From assembly GCF_010747415.1 (NCBI RefSeq), contig NZ_JAAGNZ010000001.1, forward strand, positions 1,860,001-1,924,000: DNA of 64,000 bases. Reading direction: 5' to 3'. The stretch is from Spirosoma agri (GTDB lineage: Bacteria > Bacteroidota > Bacteroidia > Cytophagales > Spirosomataceae). The notes below the pieces were generated by a model, which saw only the letters and a list, made by a program, of their open reading frames with translations, was not told the DNA's origin and did no database searches. This document shows, one piece after another, positions 43,981 through 51,527 of the stretch (positions are counted from its first letter, which is position 1; each line of letters begins with the position of its first letter). A program made the translations under genes and the position numbers.

Positions 43981-45621
43981 TTATAAGCTGCTGACTAACT
44001 TACTTATCACGTAATAATTGGCGTCCGGAGTGAGTGTGGTTGCTCCTTTTGCCGTTACCGTTTTCCACTGCGACGTTGGCAGCAGTTGTTTGTACGGCCC
44101 TGATTCGTCGAGACAGACGAGCACCGGCATGTCGAAACCATCGACACAATTCGTCCAGCGGTACTGCAAACCACCCGCTACCGGACGGTATTCAAGAACG
44201 GGAATCCGGGTATCGCGCAGGTATTGATCGAAGACCGGTTTGAGGTTTCGGCCTGTTTGCTGACTCAGGTAATCTTCGATTTGCTTCGTTGTAACGGTCT
44301 GGTGGTAAAACGTTTTGTTCATACCCCGCAGAATTTGCCGCCACTTTTCATCGTCATTGACCAATTGCCGGATGGTGTGAATCATGTTGCCGCCCTTGTA
44401 GTACATATCGCCGGACCCGCTGTGATTGACGTTGTAAATTCCGATGATCGGCTTATCATTCCGGATGTTGTTGCGGCACCCGATTACGTACTGTGCACCA
44501 GCCGCTTTCCCGTAATAATATTCCGTAAACAGGTTCTCGGAGTAGTTCGTAAAGCTTTCGTGAATCCACATATCGGCTACATCCTTGTAGGTGATGTTAT
44601 TGGCGAACCACTCGTGGCCGGATTCGTGGACGATGATAAAATCCCAGAGAAGTCCCCAACCCGTTTTAGATAGGTCACGGCCCAGGTAGCCATTCCGGAA
44701 CTTGTTGCCATACGTCACCGAACTTTGATGCTCCATGCCCAGATAAGGCGTTTCAACCAGTTTGTAGCCATCTTCGTAGAACGGATACGGCCCGAACCAG
44801 TACTCGAACGCTTTCAGCATCTGATCGACCTGTTTGAACTGCGTACGGGCCGAGTCAATGTCGTCGCGAAGGGCGTAGAAATCGACCGAAAGCGGCCCTT
44901 TTTCGCCCGCGTATTTTTCGCCCCAATGCTCGTACTTGCCGATATTGAGATTGACACCGTAGTTATTGATCGGATTGGTCACGTACCAGTTGAAGGTACT
45001 CGTGTGATCGGAATTGGTCGTTACACTACGCAGGCGACCATTCGAAACGTCGGTCAATCCTTCGGGAACGGTCACGCTGATCGCCATCGAGTCGGGTTCG
45101 TCGTACATGTGATCTTTACAGGGCCACCACGCGCTGGCACCCAGTCCCTGACAAGCCGTAGCGATAAACCAGTTACCCGACTTGTCCCGCGACCAGACCA
45201 TACCGCCATCCCACGGCGGCCGTTTGGCGACACGGGGTTTTCCGGCATAATGGACCGTTATCGACTCGGTCTGACCGGGTTGCTGACGTTTGGTCAACGC
45301 GACAAAATACGCATTGCCATCCTGCCGGAATTTAAGCGACGCGCCATCCTGTTCGACCTTTACGACGCGCAAAGGCCGTTGCAGATCAACCTGCATGGTC
45401 TGACCCGGTTTCAGAACGCGATACCGAATATGGGTCGATCCGCTCAGCGTACTGTCAGTCGGCTGGACCCGAACCTTGAGGTGATAGAAGGCCAGATCCC
45501 ACCAGGCGCGCTCGGGTGTAACGGAGCCGCGCAGGGTGTCGTCGTGCGTAAATTCGTACTGTTGGGCCGATGCCAGCAGGGGCAGTGCGATCAGCAAAAA
45601 AATCAGTCTTAATCGGGTCAT
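43981..45621 (-). CDS. M1 family aminopeptidase
   Basis: A 546-residue exported zinc aminopeptidase (signal peptide ending LLASA before Gln20). The N-terminal beta domain spans about 30-235. The exopeptidase signature appears as GMEHQ (295-299), a variant of GAMEN, and the zinc site is HESGHEW (His332, Glu333, His336) with Glu355 as third ligand, exactly 18 residues later. The C-terminal half is shorter than in PepN, as in the periplasmic M1 enzymes of Bacteroidota. It starts 14 bases after the DPP-IV gene, so the two are probably co-expressed for peptide breakdown outside the cytoplasm. Confidence 0.93.
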   Translation of the reverse strand: MTRLRLIFLLIALPLLASAQQYEFTHDDTLRGSVTPERAWWDLAFYHLKVRVQPTDSTLSGSTHIRYRVLKPGQTMQVDLQRPLRVVKVEQDGASLKFRQDGNAYFVALTKRQQPGQTESITVHYAGKPRVAKRPPWDGGMVWSRDKSGNWFIATACQGLGASAWWPCKDHMYDEPDSMAISVTVPEGLTDVSNGRLRSVTTNSDHTSTFNWYVTNPINNYGVNLNIGKYEHWGEKYAGEKGPLSVDFYALRDDIDSARTQFKQVDQMLKAFEYWFGPYPFYEDGYKLVETPYLGMEHQSSVTYGNKFRNGYLGRDLSKTGWGLLWDFIIVHESGHEWFANNITYKDVADMWIHESFTNYSENLFTEYYYGKAAGAQYVIGCRNNIRNDKPIIGIYNVNHSGSGDMYYKGGNMIHTIRQLVNDDEKWRQILRGMNKTFYHQTVTTKQIEDYLSQQTGRNLKPVFDQYLRDTRIPVLEYRPVAGGLQYRWTNCVDGFDMPVLVCLDESGPYKQLLPTSQWKTVTAKGATTLTPDANYYVISKLVSSL

Positions 45622-45635
45622 GACAAAACAGACGC

Positions 45636-47849
45636 TTAACGGGCTCCCGGAGGGCAGTGTTGCAAAAGGTAATTAGTGTACAGCGTACGTAAATGCTGCG
45701 AGGTGCCCGGCCCTTCGGAAATGCTGTGTGTCCGGTTGGGGTAGGCCATCATCTGAAAGGGCTTGTTGTATTTAACCAGTTCATTGATAAGTACTTCGGC
45801 GTTGTCGTAATGCACATTGTCATCGCCCGTACCGTGGATATACAGTAGATTGCCCTTTAGATTTTTGGCGTAGGTAATGGGCGATCCGGCCACAAAATCC
45901 TCGCGGTTTTCCTGCGGCAGACCCATGAACCGTTCCTGATAAATATTGTCGTAGAAGAGCTGGTTGCCCACCGCGGCAATGGAAATGCCGGTTTTGTAAA
46001 TGTCCGGGTATTGAAACAACAGATGCAACGTTGTCGAACCGCCCCCGCTCCAGCCCCACACGGCCACGCGGCTGGTGTCCATGTATGCATGTTGCGAAAA
46101 CAGTTTCTTAGCACCCATCGCCTGATCGCGGATGTTGATCCGGCCAATCTGACGGTAGATCGATTTGCGCCAAGCTGCCCCTTTCAGGTTTGGCGTACCC
46201 CGATTGTCGAGGGCAACGTAGATGTAGCCCGCTTTGGCCATATCGCCCAGGAACATGTTGTTGCTGCCCACCGAAAAGACATCGTTCACGGTACTGCTGG
46301 CGGGTTCACCGTAGACGTAAAAAACGACCGGGTATTTTTTCGTGCTGTCGAAATCGGTTGGTTTCGCCATCCAGCCGTCCAGGTTGGTGCCGTCTTCGGT
46401 CTTCAGGGTAAAAAAGTTGACGTTTGTTTTAGCCATCGGCTTGACCCGCGACGCGATACTTTCCGATTCACTGACCGGCTTATGATCGGGTAAGCTGATC
46501 CATTCGCGGGCCGGTGGGGTCTGGTAATTGGTAAACGTGTGCGCTGCCAACCGACCGTTGGGCGAGATCGAATAGCCGTGCGTACCGGCTAGTCCTGCCG
46601 GTGTTACGCGCTCCGCTTTCCCCTTACCGTCCAGTCGGGTGCGATACAGATACCGCTGGTTCGTGTTTTCGGGTGACGCAATGAAATAAACCAGATTACT
46701 GGCTTCGTCGATGTGGTTAATTGTCGAAATGTCGTACGATCCTGGTGTCAGCAGCACTTCCTGTTTGCCGTCGCTGGTGACGCGGTAAATATGCCGCCAG
46801 CCGTCTTTTTCGGAGACCCAGATGAAGGCTTTACCGCCGTTGAGCCATTCCCAGCCAGCGGGACCCGCCGGATTCCAGCGATCTTTATTGTCGATCCAGG
46901 CCTTGTCGGTTTCGGTCGCAATGACAGCCGCCGAGCCGGTTGATGGATTACAGACGAACAGTTTACTCTCGTTCTGTTTTCGGTTAAGCTGCTGAACAAT
47001 GATGGCATCGGTGGTAGGGAACCACTCCATCCGGGTCAGGTAATGCTGCTGCGGGTCGCCGGGAATGGCCAGCCAGTTGGTGGCACCGCCCGCTGCCGAT
47101 ACAATGCCAATACGAGTAGGGGATGGACTCTCACCAACCTTGGGATATTCCACCGGTATCACATACGAATAAATGGAGTCGGTGGTGTTCAGCATCAGGT
47201 AGTCCTTGATTTTGGTGGCATCTACCTGCCAGTACGCAATGCGTTTGCTGTCGGGACTCCACCGGAACCCATCGCGGCAGTCAAATTCTTCCTCATAGGC
47301 CCAGTCGAACGTGCCGTTGATGCGTTTGCGGGTACCATCAGTCGTCAACTGGGTACGCTGTCCGGTGGCTACATCCTCCACAAAGATATTGTGATCACTG
47401 ACGAAGCCGACTTTCTTGCCATCCGGAGAGAATTTCGCGTACATCATCGATTGCGCGGGTAGGGCAGAAGGCCCCGAACCTATTTGACGAAGTTGACCAC
47501 TCGCCCGGTTGAGCAGGTAATAATCGCCCCGCGTGTTGTAACGCCAGACGCGCGCCGTGTTCGTGAACAAAAGTAGCTGAGTACTGTCGGGTGTAAACGT
47601 AAAATCGGTAATGACCAGTGGTTGATCCGAACCGGGGCGACGGAACTTGTCTTTCGTAATCAGTGGCGTTTTACGACCCGTACGAATATCCGTTCTGACC
47701 AGATCGCCTTGCTCGATAGAAGCGAAGGCATTCCCATCCGTTGACCAGTGCGTCTGGCGACCGGGAATCTGCGCGAACGAAAGCGAAATAGAGAGACCAA
47801 GCCCTGCCGTGAGCAGCGTTTGGCGTAATGAAAAGGATGATGAAGTCAC
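45636..47849 (-). CDS. S9B dipeptidyl-peptidase IV family protein
   Basis: A 737-residue exported serine peptidase (signal peptide ending LSFA, about residue 26). The N-terminal beta-propeller (about 35-470) carries DWAYEEEF (182-189), the double-Glu motif that binds the substrate N-terminus in DPP-IV enzymes. The alpha/beta hydrolase domain has the nucleophile Ser601 in GWSGGGST, an Asp in HGTGDDNVHY and the His in NRTHSIS. DPP-IV removes X-Pro dipeptides from peptide N-termini. The start is GTG at 47849; no ATG is close in frame. It heads the run of genes that leads to hydroxyproline catabolism. Confidence 0.93.
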   Translation of the reverse strand: MTSSSFSLRQTLLTAGLGLSISLSFAQIPGRQTHWSTDGNAFASIEQGDLVRTDIRTGRKTPLITKDKFRRPGSDQPLVITDFTFTPDSTQLLLFTNTARVWRYNTRGDYYLLNRASGQLRQIGSGPSALPAQSMMYAKFSPDGKKVGFVSDHNIFVEDVATGQRTQLTTDGTRKRINGTFDWAYEEEFDCRDGFRWSPDSKRIAYWQVDATKIKDYLMLNTTDSIYSYVIPVEYPKVGESPSPTRIGIVSAAGGATNWLAIPGDPQQHYLTRMEWFPTTDAIIVQQLNRKQNESKLFVCNPSTGSAAVIATETDKAWIDNKDRWNPAGPAGWEWLNGGKAFIWVSEKDGWRHIYRVTSDGKQEVLLTPGSYDISTINHIDEASNLVYFIASPENTNQRYLYRTRLDGKGKAERVTPAGLAGTHGYSISPNGRLAAHTFTNYQTPPAREWISLPDHKPVSESESIASRVKPMAKTNVNFFTLKTEDGTNLDGWMAKPTDFDSTKKYPVVFYVYGEPASSTVNDVFSVGSNNMFLGDMAKAGYIYVALDNRGTPNLKGAAWRKSIYRQIGRINIRDQAMGAKKLFSQHAYMDTSRVAVWGWSGGGSTTLHLLFQYPDIYKTGISIAAVGNQLFYDNIYQERFMGLPQENREDFVAGSPITYAKNLKGNLLYIHGTGDDNVHYDNAEVLINELVKYNKPFQMMAYPNRTHSISEGPGTSQHLRTLYTNYLLQHCPPGAR

Positions 47850-47877
47850 GAAAAGAGCAGCTAGTTGCGGTTAGTCA

Positions 47878-47886
47878 GTAAAGTTA
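47878..47886 (-). promoter_or_regulatory. Putative -7 element TAACTTTAC
   Basis: On the minus strand TAACTTTAC lies 28 bases before the DPP-IV start codon, as before the genes at 38495 and 48229. Its spacing is conserved, but no -33 box is evident. Confidence 0.35.
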
Positions 47887-47908
47887 CGTCAAATTCAGAA
47901 AAGTTGAC

Positions 47909-48229
47909 CTATTCCATGATTACCGCCGTACCGTTGGCGCTGACCATAAGCATAGCCCCGTTTGAACCGATGGTTTGATAGTCCAGGTCAACGCCGATAA
48001 TGGCATTGGCACCCAGCCGCGTAGCCTGATCGATCATTTCCTTAAGCGCAATGCTTTTCGCTTCACGAAGGGCCTGAACGTAAGCGCCGGAGTGACCACC
48101 GACCACATCCCGGATACTGGTAAAGAAATCTTTGACCAGATTGGCCCCGATGATGGCTTCGCCGTTGACCAGACCGACGTATTTAGTGATGTGTTTGCCT
48201 TCTATGTTGGGCGTAGTGGTTATAAGCAT
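47909..48229 (-). CDS. YbjQ family protein (UPF0145)
   Basis: A 106-residue soluble protein of the YbjQ family, which forms small pentamer-like rings and was once described as heavy-metal binding. Visible family features are TPNIEGKHITKYVGLVNGE at the N-terminus, GGHSGAYVQALREA in the middle and LGANAIIGVDLDY at the end. The size equals the family norm. The molecular role is unknown. It stands alone between the DPP-IV gene and the SMUG2-like gene. Confidence 0.92.
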   Translation of the reverse strand: MLITTTPNIEGKHITKYVGLVNGEAIIGANLVKDFFTSIRDVVGGHSGAYVQALREAKSIALKEMIDQATRLGANAIIGVDLDYQTIGSNGAMLMVSANGTAVIME

Positions 48230-48608
48230 TGAGGAAGACTGATGAGTTGAAGGCCGTAAAGTTATACAGTTGTCCGTTTATAAAAATGGGTGTTTCGGTC
48301 AAAATCGCCCATAACGTGTATCCGTTTGGCAGTCGATCAAAAAGAAATCTATGCTTATTGGCCTGTTCACCGCATGAAAGCCATAAACACGGAACAAGGC
48401 TAAACTTGAAAGCAACCTGGGGAATCGCTGCTATTCTGAGTCAGGACAAGACCGTTGCAACGAATTATTACGCGCTTACAACACGTCGTTATCAAGAAGT
48501 AATGGTTCGTCCTGATTGCCCCTGTCGCCTGGCTCTGTCGCCTATATCTTTGTATCGTAGTCGTAATAGCAACAACTCAATTAATAAAACACACCGGTAT
48601 AATACCGT
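48230..48608. other. Intergenic region
   Basis: About 380 bases holding the promoter of the YbjQ gene on the left. A small palindrome CGGTAT-A-ATACCG near 48594-48607 lies just beyond the SMUG2-like stop and could be a weak terminator. A plus-strand open frame across the gap starts with TTG and has poor composition, so I do not call it. Confidence 0.4.
48256..48264 (-). promoter_or_regulatory. Putative -7 element TAACTTTAC
   Basis: On the minus strand TAACTTTAC lies 26 bases before the YbjQ ATG. It is the third copy of this nine-base element at 26-30 bases from a start codon in the window. Confidence 0.35.
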
Positions 48609-49286
48609 TTAATCCAGGCAATCATGTAATGTGGCTATGTACGTTTCTAAATAGATCGGCATGTCCTTCGACTTGTACTGGAGAATATAACGCGGATGAT
48701 CGAGCGTGACGATACGATCGAAGAAGCCTTGCTGATCGTTGAGCCGACGCAGATACGTTTCGTTTTTGCGCCCCAGGCATACGGCTACGCGTCGGTCATA
48801 GCCGAAGCCCGTTTGGGTTCTAACCGTTTCAGTAATGGCCGGCCACAGCGTTTCGGTGGTTTGTCGGTCGTCGTAGAAATTGTAATTCTTCCCTGCTTTT
48901 GTCAACGCCAGTGGGAACAGCGAAGTCAGGAAAAAACGACTGTAAAACTCCGCTGCGCCCCCGAACGCGTCGACAACCTGATAGATGAACCGGCTCGATA
49001 ATTCGGGCGTATCGCGCAGGTCGTTTTCGATGCCGCAATACCGACGCAGGTTTTGCGGGGTTGTGAAGGAAATGCCCGTTACCCCCGCCCCAAACCGACC
49101 GGGATTGATGCCCAATACGAAAATGCGGGGCGTCGTATCGGTATAGAAGCGGGTATAAAATTCGCCAACGATCCGTTGCACATCGGGCGTTTGGTAGGGG
49201 TTCATAACACCAACTTCGGGCGGTAAATTGGTCGGAGCAGCCAACGCGTTGTAGTAGGCAATGGCTTTATCGGCGAATGTGATCAT
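48609..49286 (-). CDS. SMUG2-like uracil-DNA glycosylase superfamily protein
   Basis: A 225-residue cytoplasmic protein of the uracil-DNA glycosylase superfamily. The first motif is VLGINPGRFGAGVTGI, the usual active-site loop, with Asn in GINPG, and the second motif is LDHPRYI near the C-terminus, as in SMUG2-type enzymes (DUF4918). Such enzymes remove deaminated bases from DNA; the exact base preference is not readable. The ATG at 49286 overlaps the stop of the serine hydrolase by ATGA, so translation is coupled to the two upstream genes. Confidence 0.85.
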   Translation of the reverse strand: MITFADKAIAYYNALAAPTNLPPEVGVMNPYQTPDVQRIVGEFYTRFYTDTTPRIFVLGINPGRFGAGVTGISFTTPQNLRRYCGIENDLRDTPELSSRFIYQVVDAFGGAAEFYSRFFLTSLFPLALTKAGKNYNFYDDRQTTETLWPAITETVRTQTGFGYDRRVAVCLGRKNETYLRRLNDQQGFFDRIVTLDHPRYILQYKSKDMPIYLETYIATLHDCLD

Positions 49287-50233
49287 TGACGCGAGAAATA
49301 AGAGTGACAGACCAACGCTACGTCGCCGATAATTCGCTCGGCTTCGAATTGGGAAACACCCTCCACGAATACGGAGAGCAGAAACGGTTCAACGTTGCCT
49401 TCCGACCGGGCATATACGATAGCGGCATCACCCCGCACGTAAGGTAGCGTACCGGTTTTGTGGGCTACAACCGTGCCTTTTGGCAATAAGCGCGGAATCG
49501 TTACTGTATCTTCGTTTTGCTTCAGGATGTCAATCATCTGGTCGCAGAGGTTGGGTGTGGCGACCTGCTTTCGATAGATTTTTTCCAGCAGAACGTTCAT
49601 CTCCCCCGCTGTGACGTAGTTCTCGCGCCCTTGCCGGGCTGCCAGCGTATCCATCATGACTCGATTGAGCTGAGTTTTTGTAAGCCCCAACTGGCGGATA
49701 CGCCGGTTGATGGCATCGCGCCCAAGTTCGTTGATGAAAATATTGGTGGCTGTGTTGTCGCTTTGAATGAGCATCAGGCGGAGCATGTCCCGGTAACTGA
49801 CCTGACGTTGATGCGGGTAAGTTTTCAGGACACCGTCGCCACCGGTTTTCTCAGAGTCCAGTAAGCTGTGCATCTTATCCAGATCGAGTAAGCCAGCCCT
49901 GACGCGCTCCATGATTTCGATCATAATCGGTAATTTGATCACACTCGCCGATGGCACCCGCTCGTCGGCTCGATAGTAGAACGACTTACGACTGTCGGTC
50001 AGTGATCTGGTTGCGATGCTCACGCGCGTTGGCGAAGGCAGTTGTTTTACGTAAGCTGCCAATGAGTCCGATAAAGGTTGACTCACTCCATTCGTGACCA
50101 TGCCGAGGAACAAAAACAAAGTCGGGAGGTATCTCCCGACTTGTGCTGATTTTAGTAAACGTAGTGCCGAATTCACCAAGTCAGACATATCCGTTTCAAC
50201 AGGCTGATTGCACGTTACGTTGCTCACGCGCAT
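49283..50233 (-). CDS. Class A beta-lactamase-related serine hydrolase
   Basis: A 316-residue protein with the class A motifs in order: SVIK (Ser97, Lys100), SDN (158-160) and KTG (259-261), with spacings like those of class A enzymes. At the place of Glu166 the sequence reads MMDTLA, so the general base for deacylation seems missing or replaced by Asp195; true antibiotic hydrolysis is therefore doubtful, and a peptidoglycan-related or acyl-enzyme role is possible. A hydrophobic segment near 36-52 ending NGVSQ suggests export. The start overlaps the VWA stop as TAATG; an inner ATG at 50188 would give a tidier signal peptide. Confidence 0.83.
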   Translation of the reverse strand: MRVSNVTCNQPVETDMSDLVNSALRLLKSAQVGRYLPTLFLFLGMVTNGVSQPLSDSLAAYVKQLPSPTRVSIATRSLTDSRKSFYYRADERVPSASVIKLPIMIEIMERVRAGLLDLDKMHSLLDSEKTGGDGVLKTYPHQRQVSYRDMLRLMLIQSDNTATNIFINELGRDAINRRIRQLGLTKTQLNRVMMDTLAARQGRENYVTAGEMNVLLEKIYRKQVATPNLCDQMIDILKQNEDTVTIPRLLPKGTVVAHKTGTLPYVRGDAAIVYARSEGNVEPFLLSVFVEGVSQFEAERIIGDVALVCHSYFSRQ

Positions 50234-51336
50234 TACTTGATGTTCTTCCGGCGATTCCGCTGGAAATCTTCAAACATCATGTTGCCGAGACCCTGCAACC
50301 CGCTGTAATAGGCCCGCCCGTTGTTGACCTTCGTAAACTCCTGTACGAATTGCTTCAGGTAGGGATCGGAGGCAATCATAAACGTGGTGATCGGAATCTC
50401 CAGCCGACGGCATTGTGCCGCCAGGGTCAACGTCTTGCTAACGACTTTACGGTCGAGACCGAACGAGTTTTTGTAATACTTGATCCCTTCTTTCAGGCAG
50501 GTTGGCTTACCATCGGTGATCATGAAAATCTGCTTGTTCTTGTTCTTCCGCCGACGTAGCAGGTCCATGGATAATTCCAGCCCGGCTACCGTATTGGTGT
50601 GGTACGGACCGACTTCCAGATAGGGCAATTCTTTCGCCTGAATCTGCCATGCATCATTCCCAAAAACAACAATGTCGAGCGTGTCTTTCGGGTATTTTAA
50701 TTTGATCAATTCGACCAGTGCGAGCGCCACTTTCTTAGCGGGCGTAATCCGGTCTTCGCCGTACAGGATCATCGAGTGGCTAATATCAATCATCAGCACC
50801 GTTGAGGTCTGCGATTTCTGCTCTTTTTCCGTTACCTCCAGGTCGCGCTCCATCAGCCGAAACTCATCGACACCACTGTTAATCTGGGCGTTCTTGATGG
50901 ATTCCGTCATGGAAATTTGCTCTAGCGTATCGCCAAACTGGTAGGTACGGAGGTCGCTGCTTAGTTCGTCGCCCGTGCCGGTATACGGTGTGTTGTGGTT
51001 GCCACCCGATTTAGACCGTTTGAGTTTACCAAAAATCTCTTCGAGGGCAGCCCGGCGGATCGTTTGTTCGCTTTTCGGCGTCATCACGATTTTGCCTTCT
51101 TCATTGTCTTCGGTCAGGTAGCCTTTTTCCTTCAGCTCATCGAAGAAGTTGCCGATGCCGTATTTGTCGTCGGTCAGACCGTACTGCCGGTCGAGCTGGC
51201 TCATCCACGACATGGCCTGCTCCACGTCGCCGGAAGTGAGCAGCAGGAGCTGCTGAAATATATTGAGCAGTTGGTCAAATTTGCTGCCTTCCTTCTGTTC
51301 GGGTGGTACGTAATCGGAAAATTGAAAGCCTTTCAT
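50233..51336 (-). CDS. VWA domain-containing protein
   Basis: A 367-residue cytoplasmic protein. Residues 1-165 are helical and charged. Residues about 178-355 are a von Willebrand A domain with the metal-site motif DISHS (Asp184, Ser186, Ser188), the Thr in HTNTVAG and the Asp in MITDGKPT. VWA proteins of this type usually work with MoxR-like AAA+ ATPases in a chaperone or metal-insertion role; the likely ATPase is at 29987-31519. The stop overlaps the next gene start (TAATG), forming an operon with the serine hydrolase and the SMUG2-like glycosylase. Confidence 0.9.
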   Translation of the reverse strand: MKGFQFSDYVPPEQKEGSKFDQLLNIFQQLLLLTSGDVEQAMSWMSQLDRQYGLTDDKYGIGNFFDELKEKGYLTEDNEEGKIVMTPKSEQTIRRAALEEIFGKLKRSKSGGNHNTPYTGTGDELSSDLRTYQFGDTLEQISMTESIKNAQINSGVDEFRLMERDLEVTEKEQKSQTSTVLMIDISHSMILYGEDRITPAKKVALALVELIKLKYPKDTLDIVVFGNDAWQIQAKELPYLEVGPYHTNTVAGLELSMDLLRRRKNKNKQIFMITDGKPTCLKEGIKYYKNSFGLDRKVVSKTLTLAAQCRRLEIPITTFMIASDPYLKQFVQEFTKVNNGRAYYSGLQGLGNMMFEDFQRNRRKNIK

Positions 51337-51448
51337 CAGTCAGTTGTTTTCGGTCTATGCCGGGACGCAATTCTTTGTGGCCCTGTTTATGTGTAGAAGA
51401 GGTAGTCGCCTGTCCGAAGAACAGTACGTTTTGCAGATTTGTTCGCTT

Positions 51449-51515
51449 GGCTGGTTTCGAAGGGTTCATACGCCGTATCTCCAAGATACGGCGTATGAAC
51501 CCTTCGAAACCAGCC
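51449..51515 (-). terminator. 32-bp perfect hairpin with 3-base loop
   Basis: Positions 51449-51480 (starting GGCTGGTTTCGAAGGG) pair perfectly over 32 bp with 51484-51515 (ending CCCTTCGAAACCAGCC), leaving only CCA as loop. It lies 13 bases beyond the CocE-like gene stop. It is by far the strongest hairpin in the window and lacks a T tract. Confidence 0.8.
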
Positions 51516-51527
51516 GATAATTCGCCT

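Noticed and set aside
48229-48612. 127-codon plus-strand frame between YbjQ and the SMUG2-like gene
   Set aside because: It starts with TTG inside the opposite YbjQ start, has poor protein-like composition, and has no promoter or family match.
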